From NCBI GenBank assembly GCA_016935885.1, contig JAFGQA010000348.1, forward strand, positions 1 to 39,653: a DNA stretch of 39,653 nt, given 5' to 3'. Each line of letters opens with the position of its first letter. The first letter of the stretch is position 1. The notes under the pieces are model-generated. The model was not told where the DNA came from. It saw only the letters and a list, made by a program, of their open reading frames with translations, and searched no databases. The translations under genes were made by a program, and so were the position numbers. This DNA is from Phycisphaerae bacterium (GTDB lineage: Bacteria; Planctomycetota; Phycisphaerae; UBA1845; UTPLA1). Positions 31,709-39,600 of this stretch are shown here, in pieces.

Positions 31709-32809
31709 CTACGTCGAGGCCTCCCGTTTGTAAAAGGGCAGCCGCGCCACCTTGCACGCCGCCCGACTGCCGCGAATATCCACCGTCAGGTCGTCTCCCG
31801 ACGTCAGATGGTCCGCGTCCACATACGCCATCGCGATAGACTTCTCCAGCGTCGCGCTCATCGTGCCGCTGGTAACCTCCCCGACCTCCGAAGTTCCGCC
31901 GCCCACGAAGACCTTCGCTCCCTGCCGGGCGATCCGCTTGCCATCGAGCACCAGGCCCGTCATCTTACGTCGAGCCCCCTCGGCTTCGATCTTGCGCAGG
32001 GCCTCGACGCCCAGGAAATCCTTCTCAAGATCCACGCACCATTTGCAGCCCGCCGAGATTGGGTCGATGTCCTCCGTCAGCTCGTGCCCGTACAGCGGCA
32101 TCCCGGCTTCCAGCCGAAGCGTGTCCCGCGCGGCCAGGCCGGCCGGCTGGACCGTCACGCCATCCGCCCCTCTGTCCTTGGTGAGGTAGTCCCACACAAG
32201 CCCGCCCATCGCGGCCGGTAGAATCACTTCCACGCCGTCCTCGCCCGTGTACCCGCTGCGAAAGACGCTGTACTTCGTCCCCATGTAGGAGCCCGTGATG
32301 AAGCCGTAGCGGGAAAGTCTGTCCAGCTTGATGGGCAGGCTGTTCTCAAACAGCTCCATCGTTGCCGGGCCTTGGACGGCCAGCATCGCGGTCTTGACGG
32401 TCACGTCGTCCAACGTCACACGCCGGCCGTCGGCGTGCTCCTTGAAATGGGCGACGATCTTCTCCCGGTTGGACGCGTTGCAGACGACCAGGAAGTGCGA
32501 CTCGTACCGCGAAACGATCACATCGTCCCGGATGCCGCCGCGCTCGTTGCAGATGTGGCTGTACCCGCTTCGCCCTACCTTGAGCTTGCCGACGTTCCGC
32601 GTGCAGACGTGTTGCAGGAAGGCCTCGGCCTCATCGCCGCTGACGAGGAGCCGCCCCATGTGTGAAACGTCGAAGATACTGCTCGCCGATCGGGTATAGA
32701 CGTGCTCCTCCCGGACCCCACGATACATGACCGGCATCTCCCAGCCGCCGAAGTCGATGAGCCGGGCACCCAGCCGCCGGTGTGTCTCGTACAAAGGTGT
32801 GCGTAACAT
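31709..32809 (-). CDS. gcvT: Aminomethyltransferase (glycine cleavage T protein)
   Basis: The tetrahydrofolate-dependent T protein, about 366 residues, which releases ammonia from aminomethyl-lipoyl-GcvH and forms methylene-tetrahydrofolate. Family blocks are LRTPLYETHRRLGARLIDFG at the start, DVSHMGRLLVSG near 45-56, RSGYTGEDGVEV near 185-197 and AARDTLRLEAGMPLYG near 230. The ATG at 32809 is the family start; the frame extends to 32866 without conservation. First gene of the gcvT-H-PA-PB array, 146 bp upstream of gcvH. No ribosome-binding site is visible; a perfect hairpin abuts the start codon. I see no glycine riboswitch upstream. Confidence 0.97.
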   Translation of the reverse strand: MLRTPLYETHRRLGARLIDFGGWEMPVMYRGVREEHVYTRSASSIFDVSHMGRLLVSGDEAEAFLQHVCTRNVGKLKVGRSGYSHICNERGGIRDDVIVSRYESHFLVVCNASNREKIVAHFKEHADGRRVTLDDVTVKTAMLAVQGPATMELFENSLPIKLDRLSRYGFITGSYMGTKYSVFRSGYTGEDGVEVILPAAMGGLVWDYLTKDRGADGVTVQPAGLAARDTLRLEAGMPLYGHELTEDIDPISAGCKWCVDLEKDFLGVEALRKIEAEGARRKMTGLVLDGKRIARQGAKVFVGGGTSEVGEVTSGTMSATLEKSIAMAYVDADHLTSGDDLTVDIRGSRAACKVARLPFYKREAST

Positions 32810-32810
32810 G

Positions 32811-32832
32811 GGGCCGAGTGTAGTTTCGGCCC
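32811..32832 (-). promoter_or_regulatory. Hairpin abutting the gcvT start codon
   Basis: On the minus strand, GGGCCGA-(8-base loop)-TCGGCCC ends one base before the gcvT ATG. This leaves no room for a normal ribosome-binding site outside the stem. It could regulate initiation. Confidence 0.5.
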
Positions 32833-32882
32833 GTTGGAGGGTCAAGCGATCAGCGATCCGCCGCACCGGTTGGGTGCGTGAC

Positions 32883-33024
32883 GGGGCCGTGACAGTCTAG
32901 GCGGGTGCCACTGGCAGCTTGCCTGCCAGTGTGTTTACCCCCTGCGACCACGAGAGAGACCGCACGGGCGGACAAGCCGCCCGTGGCACCCGGAATCGAA
33001 TGCCGCCGGAAATGTCATGGACCC
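32883..33024 (+). repeat. Family A element, full-length copy A7
   Basis: 142 bp, from GGGGCCGTGACAG to TGTCATGGACCC in standard orientation with both hairpins intact. It lies upstream of gcvT and is followed by a degenerate second copy. Confidence 0.92.
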
Positions 33025-33100
33025 CCGCCGGTCGGCCGCTGGCCAGCAGTTGTCAGCAAGCAACTGTGAGATCAAACGGCGTTTGTGGGAAGCCCGGTTC

Positions 33101-33192
33101 TGGCGCCACTGGCAACTGATCCGCCAGTGTTCCAGTCCGCCGGGCATGGGAGATCGCGACGTCGGCAGGCAAGTTGCCCGCGGCACGCCGCT
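33101..33192 (+). repeat. Degenerate family A copy
   Basis: Recognisable as GCGCCACTGGCAACTGATCCGCCAGTG, split here as a CACTGGC/GCCAGTG stem, followed by CGGCAGGCAAGTTGCCCGCGGCA in the place of the second hairpin. Same orientation as A7. It lies in the 33025-33293 spacer, which holds nothing else I can recognise. Confidence 0.6.
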
Positions 33193-33293
33193 TGTGCGTG
33201 CCAAGCGTTCAAAAGGGGTGACACCGGTCAGGTCCGCCGCTGACTACGGCTCCGCCAACCCGTGTCACCCTCGGGCAAACACGTACGCAGGTG

Positions 33294-34274
33294 TCACTTC
33301 TTCTTATCTTGCAGCGACGGAAGCTGTCGATAGGCCTTGTCCCGAGCCTCGTTGGCTTCCTTGTATTTCTCGATCAACTGATTGAGGTTGTCGAATTCAC
33401 CGCCGGACATCTGCGGGATCAACTCGTTCAGCTTCTGTGCCATCTCCGGATCGAGGCTTTCAAGATCGACCTTGCCGGTCGAGTTCAATTCGTCGATGAC
33501 ATCCCGCAAAGCCGGCGTGTTCTCGATCAGGTTCGTGGCTCGGACCACACGCCCCAGGGGCTCGGTCTCGGCGTCATCCGCCAGGCGGACCAGCATCGTG
33601 GCGACGCGGTGTCGAAACGACCCGGGCAGCGTGTCCTGGTGATCGCGCAACAGGCTCGTGTGCGGCCGGACCATCACCACAACCCAGCAGATGGACAGGG
33701 CCACGAAGACGCCCTCCGCGAGACCGATGCCGGAACCGATCACGCGATCCACCAACAGCAACAGCGGCCGCGTGGCGATGTGTCGCATGCGAACGCGGCC
33801 GAGCACAAGGCTGGCGATGACCAACGTCAAGCCCAGCGTCGCGGCGGTGATCACGCCGTTGACCACGTTGCTGGACGAGCCCAGCACCGCCTTGACTGCC
33901 GGGTCCGCGAAATCCGGATACGTAAACGCAAGATAGAACGCCACGATGACCAACGGCAGCATGAAGAACTTGCGAAAACCGCCACGCCACAGCCCGTGTA
34001 CGGTGGTCAGCGTCATGAACGGAATCGCAATCTGCGCCAGCAGGACGCCTTGTTGGATGCTGTACGCGAAGAGTCCCACACCGGCCACCAGAAGCAGAAT
34101 CGTGGACAGGATGGGCGGCCGGCCGGTCCGGGGGCGGTCGAACTGGAACTCCCCGCCGCTGCCCGCGTCGAACTCGGACCCAGCTTGGAATGACGTCTGC
34201 TTCGGCCGAGGCGCGGGCGGCGAAACAGCGTATTCGTCGGCCCGAACGCGTGGCGGTGGCTTGATCGTCGGCAT
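33294..34274 (-). CDS. CvpA-family membrane protein
   Basis: A 326-residue protein. A Pro-rich cytoplasmic N-terminus of about 50 residues precedes four hydrophobic segments between about 55 and 225 (ILSTILLLVAGVGLFAYSI, FFMLPLVIVAFYLAF, GVITAATLGLTLVIASLVLG, GVFVALSICWVVVMV). The spacing and the RPLLLLVDRVIGSGIGLAEG block fit the CvpA/colicin V production family, whose role is linked to envelope homeostasis. The last 80 residues are soluble and helical with a charged end (SLQDKKK). The start has AGGAG 9 bases upstream. The family call is by topology and one motif, so moderate. Confidence 0.78.
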   Translation of the reverse strand: MPTIKPPPRVRADEYAVSPPAPRPKQTSFQAGSEFDAGSGGEFQFDRPRTGRPPILSTILLLVAGVGLFAYSIQQGVLLAQIAIPFMTLTTVHGLWRGGFRKFFMLPLVIVAFYLAFTYPDFADPAVKAVLGSSSNVVNGVITAATLGLTLVIASLVLGRVRMRHIATRPLLLLVDRVIGSGIGLAEGVFVALSICWVVVMVRPHTSLLRDHQDTLPGSFRHRVATMLVRLADDAETEPLGRVVRATNLIENTPALRDVIDELNSTGKVDLESLDPEMAQKLNELIPQMSGGEFDNLNQLIEKYKEANEARDKAYRQLPSLQDKKK

Positions 34275-34314
34275 GATATCGGACTCCTATCCTGCAAAAC
34301 CCTACCGGGTGTCT

Positions 34315-34390
34315 GTCCCAAAACCGTGGCACCGGCCGTCCCGGCAGCATTTCGCCACGGCCCAGGGGCCCGGTGCCACAGGCGTTCCGC
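34315..34390 (+). repeat. Degenerate family B fragment
   Basis: ACCGTGGCACCGGCCGTCCCGG and a later CGGTGCCACAGG preserve the left half and hairpin-like arms of family B. The rest has diverged. It lies in the divergent spacer upstream of the CvpA-like gene. Confidence 0.5.
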
Positions 34391-34495
34391 GGTCCAGTCT
34401 TACGAACGCACTCCAGGATGACTTCTAACCTACTCTATCGGTTTGGGCCGCGGCGGATAAATATTCCGGGCAGACAAAACCAAGTCCGCAACAGT

Positions 34496-34581
34496 CCAGG
34501 CCTGTGCCACTGGCAGCTTGTCTGCCAGTGTGGACGCCCCATGTGCCCACACGAGAGACCGCACGGGCGGGCAAGCCACCA
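34496..34581 (+). repeat. Family A copy A8, right end missing
   Basis: The left hairpin (CACTGGCAG-CTTGT-CTGCCAGTG) and the start of the second (CACGGGCGGGCAAGCCACC) are present. The element stops before GTGGCACCC. Standard orientation. It lies 80 bp upstream of the GYF/AIM24 gene. Confidence 0.85.
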
Positions 34582-34660
34582 CCTTGACATTCTGGTGTCG
34601 CAAGGTAGGTATGTCACCGTTGCGTCAGCGAAACCATCACGGAATCCGGAGGTCCCGAAC

Positions 34661-35650
34661 ATGTCCAGCGACAACGGATGGTACTACGTCAAGGACGGGC
34701 AGCCCGTCGGCCCGATGTCCCGCGAGGCGCTTATCGGGCAATTGCCGTCGGTCGGCGGCCCCGATGCGCTCGTATACGGGCCGACCACGGGCGACTGGAC
34801 CAAGGCCCGGCATGTCTCGTCCCTCCGGGAGCAGATGCCGGGTGGTGCCGCGCCGCCGCCGGCGCCTGGGGCCCGCGTGGCCGACGAGATCGATTACGAG
34901 ATCTTCGGCGACGACATGCAGTTCGTCGAAATCACGCTCGACCCGGACGAGGTCGTCGTCGCCGAGGCCGGCGCGATGATGTACATGAGCCAAGGCATCG
35001 AGATGGAAACGGTCTTCGGCGACCCATCCAAGCAACACGGCCTGATGGGCAAGCTGTTCGACGCCGGCAAGCGGATGATCACCGGCGAGTCGCTGTTTCT
35101 GACGACCTTCGGCGCGGTCGGCGGCCAGCGCGAGAAGGTCGCCTTCGCCTCGCCCTATCCGGGCAAGATCATTCCGTTGCACGTCGATGAGCTTGGCGGC
35201 GAAGTCCTCTGTCAGAAATCGGCCTTCCTGTGCGCCGCCCGCGGTGTGCAGATCGACATCGCCTTCCAGAAGAAGATAGGCGTCGGCCTGTTCGGCGGCG
35301 AGGGCTTCATTCTCCAGCGCATCCGCGGTGACGGCCTGGCCTTCGTCCACGCCGGCGGGACGATCGTCAAGCGCCAGCTCGGCCCCGGCGAACGCCTCCG
35401 CCTGGACACCGGCTGCCTGGTCGCCTTCCAACCGTCGGTCGATTACGACATCCAACGCGCGGGCGGCATCAAGACGTCGCTGTTCGGCGGCGAGGGCTTG
35501 TTCCTGGCCACGCTGACCGGTCCCGGCGCTGTCTGGATGCAATCGCTGCCCTTCTCCCGCCTAGCCGGCCGCATCGTCGGCACCTTCAGCAAGAAAAAGG
35601 GCGAAGGCTCGATCCTCGGCAGCCTGGGCAACATCTTCGAGCACGATTGA
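34661..35650 (+). CDS. GYF-like plus AIM24-family protein
   Basis: A protein of about 329 residues. The ATG at 34661 has GGAGG 8 bases upstream. Residues 6-52 form a GYF_2-type domain ([20 protein letters not shown] ... DWTKA), a proline-rich-peptide-binding module common in planctomycetes. A Pro/Ala linker (about 60-73) follows, then a beta-rich AIM24/TIGR00266-type domain from about 78 ([78 protein letters not shown]). That family has no established bacterial reaction. Cytoplasmic, no signal. The fusion suggests an adaptor role. Confidence 0.9.
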   Translation: MSSDNGWYYVKDGQPVGPMSREALIGQLPSVGGPDALVYGPTTGDWTKARHVSSLREQMPGGAAPPPAPGARVADEIDYEIFGDDMQFVEITLDPDEVVVAEAGAMMYMSQGIEMETVFGDPSKQHGLMGKLFDAGKRMITGESLFLTTFGAVGGQREKVAFASPYPGKIIPLHVDELGGEVLCQKSAFLCAARGVQIDIAFQKKIGVGLFGGEGFILQRIRGDGLAFVHAGGTIVKRQLGPGERLRLDTGCLVAFQPSVDYDIQRAGGIKTSLFGGEGLFLATLTGPGAVWMQSLPFSRLAGRIVGTFSKKKGEGSILGSLGNIFEHD

Positions 35651-35738
35651 GGAGCGCGCGCCGTCGGCGGTTCGGCACCGGCCGAGGGCGCAGCGAATCG
35701 AGTACATAGTCAAACGGCACGAACAGAGGGCAAGGGCA

Positions 35739-36470
35739 ATGACTGCTCCAAGACTGACTCTGCTTGTGGTCTTCATGCTTGGCCAGATGTGCTGCGCCGG
35801 ACCCGAATCCGCGGATCGTGAAGCTGACGGCTCGGCAGAACGCGCCCCGCAGACCTGGTGGTTCCGACACGACGTCCCACCGGGTACGACACTGTCGTAC
35901 CACCTTGATTACAGTTCAGAGACGGCCTACACCGAGAAGGCGTGGGGGGGAGCGCGTCAGACGGCGCGGGAAGGGGCGGTTGACTTTGCGCTTGAGGTGG
36001 CCGGTGACGAGGGAGCGCCAAGCTGTGTCTACCACATTGCGGCGGGCAAGGCTAGGAACACGGTGAGCATGTGGCTGCAATTGCTGCGTCAGGTCAATCA
36101 AAGAGGGCTCGCGGTCACCGAGGGCGAGGTGCTGCTATGCGGGGAGCCACTTCTACGTGGGCCATGGCGAACGGGGGACCGCGTCACATTCGCCTGGCTG
36201 TTTTTCGCTAAGCCCCTGGTGGTTCTTCATGCCGACGTGTTGGCGGCAGAGGAGCACGGGGTTCATGTGACGGGCGATTTGTGGGGGGGCATTCCTTTGC
36301 CGTTGTGGCGTGGTCATTGCGAGCTTCACATCAAGAGTGACGATCTGGGGATTGCGGAGGCGCATCTGGCCGTTCACACAAGTGGAGATGATTATGAGCT
36401 TCAGTTTCAAGGGAAGCTGCTACGAACGGAGGTTTCTGCTCCAAACTCCGCCAAGGTGATACAAGATTAG
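35739..36470 (+). CDS. Predicted secreted or lipoprotein, unknown
   Basis: A 243-residue protein. The start MTAPRLTLLVVFMLGQMCCAG is a signal peptide, with cysteines at 18-19 that could form a lipobox. The mature part is rich in beta-type segments (TTLSYHLDYSSETAY, DFALEVAGDEGAPSCVYHIA, LWGGIPLPLWRGHCELHIKS) without a motif I know; it resembles the general form of planctomycete periplasmic proteins that compute or bind small units. No ribosome-binding consensus; GGGCAAGGGCA precedes the ATG. It stands alone between the AIM24 gene and a family E element. Confidence 0.7.
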   Translation: MTAPRLTLLVVFMLGQMCCAGPESADREADGSAERAPQTWWFRHDVPPGTTLSYHLDYSSETAYTEKAWGGARQTAREGAVDFALEVAGDEGAPSCVYHIAAGKARNTVSMWLQLLRQVNQRGLAVTEGEVLLCGEPLLRGPWRTGDRVTFAWLFFAKPLVVLHADVLAAEEHGVHVTGDLWGGIPLPLWRGHCELHIKSDDLGIAEAHLAVHTSGDDYELQFQGKLLRTEVSAPNSAKVIQD

Positions 36471-36472
36471 GC

Positions 36473-36565
36473 GTCGCGCAGGAATAACTTGATCGATTGT
36501 GCCACTCGGCTGGCCTGTCGGCTTGCCGTTTGGCGGATCAACCGTTTATGTCATTCCTGCGCGAC
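36473..36565 (+). repeat. Family E element with 16-bp inverted ends
   Basis: GTCGCGCAGGAATAAC at 36473-36488 and its reverse complement with one mismatch at 36550-36565 bound a 93-bp element. The core contains CTTGCCGTTTGGCGGA and TCAACCGTT, as in 23544-23673. MITE-like in form. It follows the lipoprotein gene by 2 bp. Confidence 0.88.
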
Positions 36566-36632
36566 TCCTTACTTAGCGGGCGCCAGGTGGCCCACTCGGC
36601 CGCTTGGACAGGATCCCAGAGAGTAGCTGACG

Positions 36633-37517
36633 ATGGACGACAAGCCTGCGGACACAGCGTCGGTTGGCGCGCCTCCGGATTGGACTGAAGCCGAGGACGC
36701 GCCACATTGTCCGCTGTGCGACTACAACCTGTACGGATTGACAAACGCCAGGTGTCCGGAGTGCGGTTATCCGTTCGAATGGGCGGATCTGCTGGATGCG
36801 CGACGGCGCCGGCACCCGTACTTGTTTGAGCATCATCCCGAGGCAAACGCCCGGTCGTATTGGCGGACGGCGATCGGAGGACTGCGCCCTCGGCGGTTCT
36901 GGTCGTCGCTGCATCCGGTACAGCCTTCACGGCCGAAACGGTTACTGCTGTACTGGTGTATCGGGGCGGTTCTTTGGCTGTTCGCGATCGCAGCCCAGCA
37001 GACGGCAGCGAGGGCGGCATGGGCATACTGGAGCTCCTTGCACTGGAGAAACGCAGGGATCAGTGTTTCGGCCGCCGAGGTGTATCAGTATATCTCCTCT
37101 GGTTTCTTGTTGCGAGACGTGGCTGCCGCCGGCTTGGTCGCGTTGGGTTGGGGCTGGCTGACATGGCTGACGTTGATCTTGTTTCGATTCTCCATGCGTC
37201 GGGCCAAGGTCAACGCGACGCACGTGCTGCGATGCGTGTTGTACAGCTTCGATCCGGCGGTATGGGCATCGTTGGCCTTGGCTGTCGTGGCCTTGCTGAT
37301 CATCTCGTCGTTGGTCTCGCCTGCCCTTGTCCGGCAAGAGGAAGAGGTCGAAACCATACTGACGGTCTTGGTGATTGCCTTTATGACCTACCGCTTGGCC
37401 GTGGCCTACCGGCGGTATCTGCGATTCAGTCATCCCGTGACAACGATTCTGGCGTCACAGGTCATTGTGCTGCTGGTCGTCGTGAACGTGATTTCCTTGC
37501 TGACTTTGTGGCGGTGA
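36633..37517 (+). CDS. Zinc-ribbon polytopic membrane protein, unknown
   Basis: A 294-residue protein. A Cys4 zinc ribbon (CPLCDYNLYGL ... RCPECGYPF) spans residues 26-48, followed by a charged linker (LLDARRRRHPYLFEHHPEAN) and about five hydrophobic segments from 103 on (LLLYWCIGAVLWLFAIAA, AAAGLVALGWGWLTWLTL, WASLALAVVALLIISSLV, TILTVLVIAFMTYRLAV, ILASQVIVLLVVVNVISLL). The ribbon closely matches that of the 8481-9029 gene. The membrane part recalls Yip1-like domains, but I do not assert that. It is convergent with the beta-helix gene, with hairpin repeats between them. Confidence 0.85.
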   Translation: MDDKPADTASVGAPPDWTEAEDAPHCPLCDYNLYGLTNARCPECGYPFEWADLLDARRRRHPYLFEHHPEANARSYWRTAIGGLRPRRFWSSLHPVQPSRPKRLLLYWCIGAVLWLFAIAAQQTAARAAWAYWSSLHWRNAGISVSAAEVYQYISSGFLLRDVAAAGLVALGWGWLTWLTLILFRFSMRRAKVNATHVLRCVLYSFDPAVWASLALAVVALLIISSLVSPALVRQEEEVETILTVLVIAFMTYRLAVAYRRYLRFSHPVTTILASQVIVLLVVVNVISLLTLWR

Positions 37518-37546
37518 TCGTCGCACGGCGTTGCGTTAAGGGCTGG

Positions 37547-37728
37547 GTGGCCCACCTCTTCAGAGGTGGGGGACGCGCTTCGTCGCATTGTCTCCTTGGT
37601 TCGCGGGCTCGGTGGCCCACCTCTTCAGAGGTGGGGGGACGCGCTTCGTCGCACTGTCTTCTTGGGCTGCGTGGCCCACTCCCTCAGCGGTGGGGGACGC
37701 GCTTCGTCGCACTGTCTTCTTGGTTCGC
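37547..37728 (+). repeat. Family D: three tandem hairpin units
   Basis: Three tandem units of 65, 59 and 58 bp begin GTGGCCCAC at 37547, 37612 and 37671. Each has a hairpin (CCCACCTCT-TC-AGAGGTGGG in the first two, a degraded form in the third) and a shared GGGGGACGCGCTTCGTCGCA tail. They sit between convergent genes, a natural place for bidirectional termination. Nothing else is seen in 37518-37760. Confidence 0.9.
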
Positions 37729-37760
37729 GCATCCTTGCTGGCGCTCTGCCCAACGAACAA

Positions 37761-39326
37761 TCAGCCGGCCAACAGCTTGTCGATGAAGAGCTGAACGTCC
37801 TGCCCGTCGATCGATTCGTCGCCGTTCATGTCGGCGAAGTTGACGTCGCAATCGGGATACGTGAGGGCGTACGCCTCCGGATCGATCAGGGCCAAAACAA
37901 ACGGCTGGAGGTCGTCGATACTGACGGTCCAGTCACAGTTCAAGTCGCCCGATTCCTCGCATTCGTCGGGGATGTCGTTTTCGTTGAGGTCCTCGCTGCT
38001 CCCGTCCGCGAGGTCGCACTCGTCTGGGACACCGTTGTCGTTGCAGTCCTCGCTGGTTCCCGTGTCGATGTCGAGGCTGTCGATCACCTCGTTGCCGTTG
38101 CAGTCCGCTTGGTATTCGTAGGCCCCCATGTCCACGATCGGCGGCGTGCCGTTGCCGGGGTCCGGGTCCACCGTGGGGTCGTCCACGAATCGCGCGCTGC
38201 CGTCGCGATCGGTGTCGCCCAGCGGCTGCGTGTCGGGGGTGTTGGCGTCAATGTCCGCCTCGTTGTCACCAGCGTCGATGCAGGGTGAGCCCGCCCGCAA
38301 ACGCAGGTCGTCGTCCGCGGTGCCGACAATGTCGTCGTCGCCGTCGGCGTCCATGCACAAGGGGTCCTCGCTGGTGTTGCCCACGCCGGTCCATCCGTCT
38401 TGAATGCAGCTGTACGTTATGCTGGTTAGCTCACCGTACACCTGCGCGCCGCCGGAGGGGGCGGTGTTTCCCCACATAATGCAGTTTGTGAGCGTGGGAG
38501 CACTGTCGATCGTGCTGTAGATGCCACCGCCCAGGTAGTTGCTCGCATTCCTGCTGAACCAGCAGTTGGTCAGCGTCGGGTTGCTGGTCTGAGCATTGAC
38601 CATCCCGCCGCCGAGCCCACAGGCCCCCCCTCACCCAAAGCTGCTCGCCTCGTTTCCGCTGAACACGCAGTTCGTCAAGATGGGGTTGCTGGAATAGGCG
38701 TTGCGCATCCCCCCCGCGTATTCGGCCGAGTTCCCGCTGATCGTACATCGGTCGATCGTAGGATCGCTGCCACTGCAGTAGATTCCTCCACCGTAGTAGT
38801 CTGCTGTATTGTCGACGATCGTGCAGCGGCTGATCGTGGGGCTGGATGCGAAGCAGATGAGGCCGCCGCCGTTGGTTGCCAAACCGTTCTGGATCGTGAA
38901 ACCGTCGAGGACGGTATCGGCCGTGGCGCCCCCTTCGAAGGCCACGACCGAGTCTACGGCGTTCCCGTCGATAATCGTCGAGGCCACGATGCCCGGGTCA
39001 TCCGGGTTGATACTTCGCAGCGTGATCGCCTTGGCTGGAAAGGCGACGTTCTCCACATAAGCTCCCGCCGGCGAGCCCTCGGAGGGCAACACGACGATCG
39101 TATCGCCGTCGTCCGAAGCGTCGAGGGCCTCCTGGATCGTCTCGTAATCCCATGTCCCGTGCCAATCGACGATGATAGTCGTGCCGCGGATGGAGTCTAT
39201 CAGCCGTTGGATTCGCTCCCGGTCGATTGGCCTGCGGCCGCTTTGCCCGTGCGCGGCGACGGTCAGCAGCATCACTGCGATCGCCGACGTTGTTGCCATT
39301 GCAGTTCCCGTGATCATACGCTTCAT
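37761..39326 (-). pseudogene. Secreted beta-helix protein with dockerin-like end, interrupted
   Basis: A frame of 522 codons with a single internal TGA at 38633-38631 (codon 232). The start ATG at 39326 has AGGAGG 8 bases upstream, and the N-terminus MKRMITGTAMATTSAIAVML is a signal peptide. Residues about 60-300 are parallel beta-helix coils with the recurring pattern N.A...GGGxY...S.PTLTNC.F. Then come Asp-rich calcium-type repeats (DCNGNEVID, DCNDNGVPDECD, DLNENDIPDEC) and a C-terminal dockerin-like domain (GDLNCDWTVSIDDLQPFVLAL, MNGDESIDGQDVQLFIDKLL). The TGA lies in eight extra codons relative to neighbouring coils. Without readthrough only the N-terminal 231 residues are made. Cell-surface or extracellular; ligand unknown. 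Confidence 0.85.
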
Positions 39327-39411
39327 CGCGCTGCCTCCTGTGTTCTCGGACGGGGCTCGCGCGGCGAAGAGGACGTGTGTGCTCCTTTCCCTCCGCGCTC
39401 CAGCCGACGTG

Positions 39412-39440
39412 ATTATATCGAGCACGGGGCTTGCGATCCA
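39412..39440 (-). promoter_or_regulatory. Possible promoter of the beta-helix gene
   Basis: On the minus strand a perfect TATAAT (39417-39412) follows a weak TGGATC (39440-39435) at 17-bp spacing, 85 bp upstream of the ATG. Only the -10 is convincing. The rest of 39327-39562 holds no gene I can support. Confidence 0.4.
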
Positions 39441-39562
39441 GGGGAAACTGCCCGCGTACATTCTTGGCATCACGTTTGAGGAAGTGGTGACGATCCTCCG
39501 GCTCCAACAGCAACGTATTCGAGCATTTCTCACGTGCCGAACCATTGCAGGCTCGTCGATTG

Positions 39563-39600
39563 CCGGGTGCCACTGGCGGCTTGCCCGCCAGTGCGATCCC
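39563..39600 (+). repeat. Family A head, last copy
   Basis: CGGGTGCCACTGGCGG-CTTGC-CCGCCAGTG matches the left hairpin of family A in standard orientation, with the same paired A-T to G-C change seen at 2327-2351. The second hairpin is missing. The final 50 bp of the window are featureless. Confidence 0.8.

Noticed and set aside
31563..33024. Glycine riboswitch upstream of gcvH or gcvT
   Set aside because: Neither leader shows the conserved tandem glycine aptamer core; the gcvT leader holds a small hairpin and a family A repeat only.
38631..38633. Selenocysteine codon in the beta-helix protein
   Set aside because: No selenoprotein family context; the TGA lies in an extra eight-codon block in a structural coil, better explained by insertion or error.
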